Made by a program: the position numbers and the translations under genes. Source: Planctomycetes bacterium UBA1135 (lineage in GTDB: Bacteria > Planctomycetota > UBA1135). From it: a stretch of DNA of 6,670 nt. The notes under the pieces were generated by a model. The model searched no databases and had not been told where the DNA came from. It saw only the letters and a list, made by a program, of their open reading frames with translations. This document shows positions 1 through 4,809 of the stretch, piece after piece. The stretch spans positions 29,758 to 36,427 of the forward strand of contig DCAK01000029.1 in NCBI GenBank assembly GCA_002311925.1. Reading direction: 5' to 3'. The stretch's first letter is position 1. Each line of letters begins with the position of its first letter.

Positions 1-239
1 GCGAAGAGTTCGCCCGCAAGCACCTGAACAGGGACCGCCCCCTGGGAGATCTTGGATACGATCGAATCAATCCGAACGGCGGCGCAATCGCCCTCGGCCA
101 CCCGGTCGGGGCCACCGGAGCCCGGCTCCTGCTTACCGTGGCCAAGGAGATGGCCCTGGGTGGCCACCGTTTCGGCCTCGCCACCCTCTGCATCGGTGGG
201 GGCCAGGGCGCGGCGGTCATCCTGGAGGCCGCAAAATGA
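1..239 (+). CDS. Thiolase (acetyl-CoA C-acyltransferase), C-terminal end, 5' cut by window
   Basis: This is the last ~78 residues of a thiolase, read in frame from base 3 to the TGA at 237-239. Thiolases cleave 3-ketoacyl-CoA with CoA to give acetyl-CoA and a shortened acyl-CoA, the last step of beta-oxidation, in the cytoplasm. Two family signatures are visible: [19 protein letters not shown], carrying the active-site His, and [12 protein letters not shown], carrying the C-terminal catalytic Cys. The nucleophilic Cys region lies upstream of the window. The next gene starts inside this stop codon and encodes the hydratase/dehydrogenase partner, so this is probably the beta subunit of a trifunctional complex. 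The C-terminal motif resembles FadA more than E. coli FadI, although the gene order is fadI-fadJ-like. An acetyl-CoA acetyltransferase cannot be excluded from this fragment alone. Confidence 0.93.
   Translation, partial: EEFARKHLNRDRPLGDLGYDRINPNGGAIALGHPVGATGARLLLTVAKEMALGGHRFGLATLCIGGGQGAAVILEAAK
224..228 (+). promoter_or_regulatory. Ribosome binding site for the FadB/FadJ-like gene
   Basis: A perfect GGAGG lies inside the thiolase coding sequence, 7 bases before the ATG at 236-238. It supports that ATG as the true start and, with the ATGA stop/start overlap at 236-239, suggests coupled translation of the two beta-oxidation subunits. Confidence 0.75.
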
Positions 240-2374
240 GCGGCCTCGACCTCTTCCCGATGCCGGAGGGCGCCCCCGAAGCCGGGGCCTGCATTCGCGT
301 GGACCGGCCCGAGCCCGGTCTGGCTATCCTTTCCCTCGTACCCCCCCACCGCAGCCTAGCAGTCCTCGATGCGCCTCTCTTGCGGGATTTTGATGCCGCC
401 CTGAACGCGCTCGAGGCGGACAAGGACCTCGAGGGATTGGTGGTGGCCGGGGCGGATCCCCTCAAATTTGCCGCCGGGGCCGATCTCGATGCCATCCGAA
501 CCATGGACAAGGCCACCGATGTGGAGGTGGTGGTGCGGGTAGTGCATGACCTTTTCCTTCGACTTGAAGGCCTGTCTGCCCGAACCGTCGCCGCAGTGGG
601 CGGCCCTGTTCCCGGCGGGGCCTTCGAGCTCGCCCTCTCCTGCGACGCCATCGTCATCGCCGACCATCCTTCCACCCGCATCGGGCTGCCGGAGGTCAAG
701 TTGGGGCTCATTCCGGGCTGGGGTGGGTGCCATCGCCTTCCCGAACGGGTCGGAATCTCGGCCGCGCTCGGGATGATTCTCAAGGGCTCGCTGGTCCCGG
801 CGAAGCCCGCCCTCAAGCGGGGGATGGTGGACCGCTTGACCGACCCGGAATACCTGGTGAAGGTGGCATCCGATCTCGCCATGGGACGGGAGCCCATCAA
901 GCCACGAAAAGCCGGGGTTTCCCGTTGGCTGGTGGACCTCAACCCCCTGGGTCGATTCCTGGTCGGGCGACTGGCACGCAAGCAGGTCATGGCCCGGACC
1001 CTGGGAAAATATCCCGCCGCCCTGGATGCCGTGGCGCTGGTCGCCGGGGCTCCGGGCCGAAGCCGAAAGGCCGCCGCCAAGATCGAGTCGACAACCATCG
1101 CCCGCCTGGCGGTGGGCCCGGAGTGCAAGGCCCTGGTGAAGGTCTTCTTCGGTATGGAAGCCGCCAAGAAGAGGTTCCGCGGCGCGGGAAGGGAGGGCGG
1201 CATCCGCAGGGCCGGGGTCCTGGGTGCCGGCGTCATGGGGGGAGGCCTGGCCCGCCTCATGGCGGAAAAGGGCCTGGAAACCCGGCTCTTCGACCCGGTC
1301 CCCGAGGCCCTCGACCGGACCCTGCTCACCCACCGCAACCATGTAGAGGGGCTTCGCCGACGCCATCGTCTCAAGCGCCACCAAGCCCTCGCGGCGACCG
1401 ACCATCTGCAGGCCGCCCGAGAAGCGACGGGTTTCGGGCGTTCCCAGGTCATTCTTGAAGCCGTGGCCGAGGACCTCGCCATCAAGCAGAAGGCCCTCCT
1501 GGGGATGGCGGAGCAGGTGTCCGAGGATTGCATTCTCGCCACCAATACCTCCTCCCTTTCGGTGACCGTCATCGCCGACGGACTCCCCCATCCCGAGCGG
1601 GTGGTGGGGATGCACTTCTTCAACCCGGTCAACAAAATGCCCCTAGTGGAGGTGGTCCGCGGGGAAGAAACCTCCGAAGAAACTGCGGCCGAGACCGCCG
1701 CCCTGGCCCTGGCCCTGGGCAAGACTCCCGTCGTGGTCCGCGATGTTCCCGGTTTCCTGGTCAACCGCATTCTGGGCCCCTACCTCGACGAGGCGGTGCA
1801 CTTGTTCGCCGGCGGCGCCGACCCCGCCCGCATCGACCGCCTGATGCTGGAATTCGGCATGCCCATGGGGCCCTTTCGGCTGCTCGACGAAGTGGGATTG
1901 GACATCGCATCCCATGTCTCGAAGATTCTCCACTCCGCCTACGGCGACCGCATGAGCCCAGCGACCGCCATCCCGGCCATGGTCACCCCCGACCGTCTCG
2001 GGAAGAAGACGGGCCGGGGTTTCTACCAGCACCACGCGGGAAAAGGCCGCTCCACCCTCTGTCGCGACCTTTCACGCTTCCAGTTGCGACAGGCTTGTGC
2101 CACGTTGGAGGACGCCGACATCGTCGACCGGCTGGTCCTCCTGATGGTCAACGAGGGCTGGCGCTGCCTGGAGGAGGGCGTGGTCGGAAGCGAAGAGGAA
2201 CTCGACCTCGCCACCGTGCTGGGCACAGGCTTCGCCCCCTTCCGCGGCGGCCTGATGAGCCACGCCCGAACCATGGGAGAGGACCGGGTCCGAGAACGCC
2301 TGGCCGAGTTCGCCGAGGCCGCGGATGTGACCACCCGCACCGGCGGCCCCGACCGTTACACGCCCGCCCGCTGA
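236..2374 (+). CDS. Fatty-acid oxidation complex alpha subunit: enoyl-CoA hydratase / 3-hydroxyacyl-CoA dehydrogenase (FadB/FadJ family)
   Basis: This 712-residue protein hydrates trans-2-enoyl-CoA to L-3-hydroxyacyl-CoA and oxidises it with NAD+ to 3-ketoacyl-CoA, which passes to the thiolase encoded just upstream. The length is normal for FadB/FadJ. Residues ~1-200 are a crotonase domain: FAAGAD at 78-83 (oxyanion hole) and the two catalytic glutamates, Glu131 in GGAFE and Glu153 in GLPEVKLG. Residues ~324-505 are the NAD-binding dehydrogenase domain: GAGVMG at 330-335, NTSSLS at 437-442, and MHFFNPV with catalytic His460 paired with Glu472. Residues ~506-600 and ~625-712 are the two C-terminal 3HCDH domains, including [10 protein letters not shown] at 663-672. 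The usual GGGxE turn is GGAFE here, a mild deviation. The start is set by the SD sequence and ATGA overlap. FadB and FadJ cannot be told apart from sequence alone, so no symbol is given. Confidence 0.96.
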   Translation: MSGLDLFPMPEGAPEAGACIRVDRPEPGLAILSLVPPHRSLAVLDAPLLRDFDAALNALEADKDLEGLVVAGADPLKFAAGADLDAIRTMDKATDVEVVVRVVHDLFLRLEGLSARTVAAVGGPVPGGAFELALSCDAIVIADHPSTRIGLPEVKLGLIPGWGGCHRLPERVGISAALGMILKGSLVPAKPALKRGMVDRLTDPEYLVKVASDLAMGREPIKPRKAGVSRWLVDLNPLGRFLVGRLARKQVMARTLGKYPAALDAVALVAGAPGRSRKAAAKIESTTIARLAVGPECKALVKVFFGMEAAKKRFRGAGREGGIRRAGVLGAGVMGGGLARLMAEKGLETRLFDPVPEALDRTLLTHRNHVEGLRRRHRLKRHQALAATDHLQAAREATGFGRSQVILEAVAEDLAIKQKALLGMAEQVSEDCILATNTSSLSVTVIADGLPHPERVVGMHFFNPVNKMPLVEVVRGEETSEETAAETAALALALGKTPVVVRDVPGFLVNRILGPYLDEAVHLFAGGADPARIDRLMLEFGMPMGPFRLLDEVGLDIASHVSKILHSAYGDRMSPATAIPAMVTPDRLGKKTGRGFYQHHAGKGRSTLCRDLSRFQLRQACATLEDADIVDRLVLLMVNEGWRCLEEGVVGSEEELDLATVLGTGFAPFRGGLMSHARTMGEDRVRERLAEFAEAADVTTRTGGPDRYTPAR

Positions 2375-2378
2375 ATCA
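2372..2378. other. Tail-to-tail junction: stop codons of converging genes one base apart
   Basis: The + strand stop TGA (2372-2374) and the - strand stop (TCA at 2376-2378, read TGA) are separated only by A2375. The junction is a small interrupted palindrome, CTGA-A-TCAG. Any transcription terminator for either block must lie inside the opposing coding sequence. I saw no stem followed by a T-tract close to the junction on either strand. Confidence 0.9.
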
Positions 2379-3914
2379 GGGGCAGAAGACGAGTTCCAGG
2401 CCGGGGGAAAGCTTGCCCGTGGAAGTCTCGAGGGCCTGGAGATAGAGAGCCAGGCCGGCAAGAGAGGGGTTGTTGACGGGGAGGGTGAGGGTGACCGAGC
2501 CGGCTGCGCCCGCGGTGAGGGGAGCGCTTTTGTAGAGGGTGGAGGGGTCGACCAGAACCGTTCCTTGAGGGAGAAGCCCATCCAAATAAGCGGGGGCGAA
2601 GCAGGCGTGAAGGCCCACTGAACCGCCGGGGGTCACCCCCGAAAGGGTCACCGAAACAGTCCCTGTTGCGGACGGAGAGCCGTTGCCGACGAGCCCAAGA
2701 GCGGGGGCGAGGGGGTCGAGGGGCCCGTACGCCCGCCAACCACAACCCTCGGCATTGAGGGCGTCCGCGGAGGGCTCGGAGTAGGTCACCCAGGGACCGT
2801 CGCCGTCGAACAAGCGGCCAGTGGAGACATCGACCTCCTGGGAACCGAAATCCACCAAATCCCGCACCGTGATTCCGTCGGAATCCACCAGCAGAATTCT
2901 CTCACCGTCTCCGTCCAGCTTGAAGGTGGCGTGGAGGGGTCCGTCGCCGGGGTCGTTGTCGGCCCAAACCAGGAGGACACCGCCCGGGGCGATGGATGTG
3001 CCGGTGGGAATGGCCCACATCGAAGCAGGGTCGAGTTCGTCGGCGAGGAAGGCTCCGCCCAGGTCCAACGTCGAGGACGAAGAGTTGTAGAGCTCGATCC
3101 AGTCTTCGAACTCGCCAGCCTCGTCCATGGCGCCGCTGTCGTTGATGGCCAGGAATTCATTGATTACCACCGGGCCTGGAACCACAGGGGGCATGACCTC
3201 GAAACTGTTCGGCCTCTCTTCGCCATGGATCGGCTCGAAGGTGGATTCGCCGTTGGCGGTGGAGGCCATCAGGAACCACTCGACCTCAGCGCCGGAGGAT
3301 TGAAGGGGAATGACCCCCCCGAAAAGGCCGTCGCCAGAGGCACCGTCGCCGTGCTGCCCGTCATCGAACATCGTCTCCTCGGTGTAGAGGGAGGAGGGAG
3401 GGTTGCGCCAAAAAAGGCGAGCATCACCGAGGTTTCCCCCGGAAACGGAAATTTCGGCGAGGACCAGGACCGGGGAAGAGGCTCCGGGGGGGTCCGGAAG
3501 GACCTGGATTCCCGAGATGGAGGGCCGCGGCCGAGAAAATTCAGGGAGACCCAGGAGGTAGGCCCGGCGGTTGTCCACGAAGGGCTTGAGCCCGCAGGAA
3601 ATGCGGCCGCCGCCGGGACCGCCTCCGATGGTCACATCCTGTGTGACGTTGTCGTGGAAGAACTGCATCGAATAGAGCTTCTTCCCGTCGGCCTGGACAT
3701 CGGCCTCGATGAGATTCTGGAGTGCGTCCACCTGGGGACCCATGACGACCCAATTCCACTCGGTTTCCAAGAGATCGCGGTAGTGGGCGAAGTAGGCGTC
3801 GCGGCCGCGCGGCCCTGCGGAGGCATTGAGAAGCCGGGTGATGAGGGGGTAATCGGGATGGCCGAAGTTATGAGTCGGGGACATCCGTTGAAGCTGGCCA
3901 ACCGTCCAACCCAT
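2376..3914 (-). CDS. C-terminal part of a frameshifted secreted CotH/lamin-tail protein
   Basis: This frame continues the gene that starts at 4809; homologous sequence runs on upstream of the ATG at 3912-3914 as WDVNEAFGNFG (to 3947). No Shine-Dalgarno sequence sits at a useful distance before that ATG, so an independent start is unlikely. In order, in 810-residue composite numbering: the end of the CotH domain (to ~425, ending DNRRAYLLGLPEF); an Ig-like segment (~428-528) with the Asp/Gly loop MFDDGQHGDG; a lamin-tail domain (~546-680: VINEFLA, EDWIELYN, LDLGGAFLAD, VLLVWAD, HATFKLDGDGE, STGRLFDG); and a ~108-residue C-terminal domain (~703-810) ending FCP. LTD domains are beta-sandwich modules common in secreted bacterial proteins and probably serve binding or adhesion. 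All of these modules recur in the paralogue at 4800-6670. The frame stays open for over 500 codons with family-like sequence, which indicates a very recent disruption, a sequence error, or recoding. Confidence 0.85.
   Translation of the reverse strand: MGWTVGQLQRMSPTHNFGHPDYPLITRLLNASAGPRGRDAYFAHYRDLLETEWNWVVMGPQVDALQNLIEADVQADGKKLYSMQFFHDNVTQDVTIGGGPGGGRISCGLKPFVDNRRAYLLGLPEFSRPRPSISGIQVLPDPPGASSPVLVLAEISVSGGNLGDARLFWRNPPSSLYTEETMFDDGQHGDGASGDGLFGGVIPLQSSGAEVEWFLMASTANGESTFEPIHGEERPNSFEVMPPVVPGPVVINEFLAINDSGAMDEAGEFEDWIELYNSSSSTLDLGGAFLADELDPASMWAIPTGTSIAPGGVLLVWADNDPGDGPLHATFKLDGDGERILLVDSDGITVRDLVDFGSQEVDVSTGRLFDGDGPWVTYSEPSADALNAEGCGWRAYGPLDPLAPALGLVGNGSPSATGTVSVTLSGVTPGGSVGLHACFAPAYLDGLLPQGTVLVDPSTLYKSAPLTAGAAGSVTLTLPVNNPSLAGLALYLQALETSTGKLSPGLELVFCP
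2379..2702 (-). repeat. C-terminal exoprotein domain, copy in downstream paralogue
   Basis: Composite residues ~703-810 form the second copy of the terminal domain. Diverged protein-level similarity to the copy at 4803-5132 indicates an old duplication. It has an additional Cys (736, HACFAPAYLD) where the other copy has Ser. Confidence 0.55.
3327..3371 (-). other. Asp/Gly-rich loop (possible metal-binding) in downstream paralogue
   Basis: This encodes MFDDGQHGDG followed by ASGDG, composite residues 480-494. It matches the loop at 5766-5810 apart from two positions, while the flanking Ig-like segments differ strongly, so the loop appears to be under constraint. Confidence 0.5.
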
Positions 3915-4809
3915 GCCGAAGTTGCCGAAGGCCTCGTTGACATCCCATGGGAATGGGGCTGAATCGGTTTTCGTGGGGATCGTGATAGACGTAGTAGTTG
4001 TGGCGGCTCTCGATGTAGGAGTCGCGGTTCACGAAAAGATTCTGAGCGGCGGTGAACCAAAGGGAACGGTCGAGGTCGAGGAAGGGCCCGGCATCGGCCC
4101 AGAGCGAGGACAAGGGCCCGTTGTTGAGGGCGTCGATCATGTCCACCAGGTCCTGCCACTCGCTGCCAGTGGGGTCGGATTTCAGCTGGTAGGACTGCTG
4201 GTAGTCGGCAAGGTTCGGACCCACCCAGACCAGGGTCGAGGGAGGAATGCCCGGACCATAGGCCGCTGGGTCGCATTTGTAGCGATTGCCGGAGGAGTCC
4301 TCGAACCAATCGTCCAGAAATTCCCCGCTGACCTGCTGAGTGTTGACATAGATGCCCCAGTATTCATCGTTTAGCCAGAGGCGTACATAGTTGGACTTGG
4401 GGGCCGGCATCCAGCGCCGGAGCACCTCATAGGTGAGGACCTCGCGACAGAAGGTCGGATCCATGAAAGAATTGCCGAGGTTGAGGTTGTCGTAACCCAG
4501 CAAATCCTGGCCGGCGACGAACTCGTCCATCTTGATCTTGAAGGGCATCTTTTGCTGGGGCCAGACCGAGGCGGATGAATTGCCTTTGAAGCGAACCCCG
4601 ACCTGGGAATAAAGAACCCCGTCCACCTCCAGGTCGGCCTCAATGTAGGTTTCCGCTTGGCGGTTCTGGTCGAGAAGGTTCCACCAGTTGGATTGGGAGA
4701 AGTCCAGGCGTAGATCGCGAATCGTGGCGATGTCGTAGAGGTCCTGAGCGGGGGCCGCTGGAGCAAGGAGGAGCAGCACCGGAATGGCCTTGCTGGGAAT
4801 CAAAGGCAA
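3868..4809 (-). CDS. N-terminal part of a frameshifted secreted CotH kinase-family protein
   Basis: As written this gives 313 residues: residues 1-287 are family-like and the last 26, after the frameshift, are not. A signal peptide (1-21) is followed by a CotH domain. CotH of Bacillus is an atypical secreted protein kinase; many non-spore-formers carry CotH-like exoproteins of unknown target. Visible family features are VRFKGNSS (72-79), the basic strand KMPFKIKMDEF (87-97) with a candidate ATP-binding Lys, LNLGNSFMDPTF (109-120), REVLTYEVLR (122-131), YVRLWLNDEYWGIY (141-154), and NRDSYIESRHNYYVYHDP with candidate catalytic Asp263. Sequence then reads RFSPIP and leaves the frame just before the expected W-D-x-N-E-A-F-G. 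No ATG lies near the N-terminus; TTG at 4807-4809 is favoured by a weak GGAA 8 bases upstream. TTG at 4801-4803, overlapping the upstream TGA, is the alternative. The start overlaps the preceding paralogue, so the two are probably co-transcribed. Confidence 0.85.
   Translation of the reverse strand: MPLIPSKAIPVLLLLAPAAPAQDLYDIATIRDLRLDFSQSNWWNLLDQNRQAETYIEADLEVDGVLYSQVGVRFKGNSSASVWPQQKMPFKIKMDEFVAGQDLLGYDNLNLGNSFMDPTFCREVLTYEVLRRWMPAPKSNYVRLWLNDEYWGIYVNTQQVSGEFLDDWFEDSSGNRYKCDPAAYGPGIPPSTLVWVGPNLADYQQSYQLKSDPTGSEWQDLVDMIDALNNGPLSSLWADAGPFLDLDRSLWFTAAQNLFVNRDSYIESRHNYYVYHDPHENRFSPIPMGCQRGLRQLRHGLDGWPASTDVPDS
3948..3951 (-). other. Frameshift site splitting the CotH/LTD gene (composite 2376-4809, ~810 aa)
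   Basis: On the coding strand the sequence reads ATT CCC ATG GGA TGT, giving I-P-M-G-C. Dropping one base (a C of the CCC, or the following A) gives I-P-W-D-V-N-E-A-F-G, the expected CotH motif. The paralogue has D-A-N-E-A-F-G at the equivalent place, with the same 26-residue distance from the preceding candidate catalytic Asp. The intact protein would be 287 + 523 = 810 residues. The extra base is therefore one of positions 3948-3951. The zero frame runs 26 further codons to a stop at 3868. Confidence 0.88.
4747..4809 (-). other. Signal peptide of the CotH/LTD protein
   Basis: Residues 1-21 have one Lys (K7), a hydrophobic core IPVLLLLAPAA, and a probable signal peptidase I site APA|QD. The mature protein would be extracytoplasmic, as expected for CotH/LTD proteins. 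If the second TTG (4801-4803) is the start, the peptide is two residues shorter but otherwise the same. There is no lipobox Cys. Confidence 0.75.

Noticed and set aside
217..1770. Long - strand open frame (517 codons) opposite the FadB/FadJ-like gene, and a second one at 356-1615
   Set aside because: They are antisense to an unmistakable FadB-family gene, and their translations are rich in Arg, Pro and Ser with no recognisable domain. Long shadow frames are expected opposite GC-rich codons.
2402..2419. Possible stem CGGG...CCCG near the convergent junction
   Set aside because: The stem is only four base pairs, has a 10-base loop and no T-tract, so it is not credible as a terminator.
2627..2641. 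Strong GC hairpin CGGGGG-TCA-CCCCCG about 250 bases past the FadB-like stop, considered as a terminator
   Set aside because: It has no following T-tract on either strand and lies within the coding sequence for SGVTPGG in the C-terminal domain; codon choice explains it adequately.
3912..3914. ATG as an independent start for the 3' half of the frameshifted gene
   Set aside because: No usable SD precedes it, and the frame upstream of it still encodes the conserved WDVNEAFGNFG motif, so it is internal to a broken gene.
2931..3962. 343-codon + strand open frame opposite the CotH/LTD gene
   Set aside because: The opposite strand encodes clear CotH and lamin-tail domains that match the paralogue; this frame has low-complexity Gly/Val/Glu-rich sequence and no family features.
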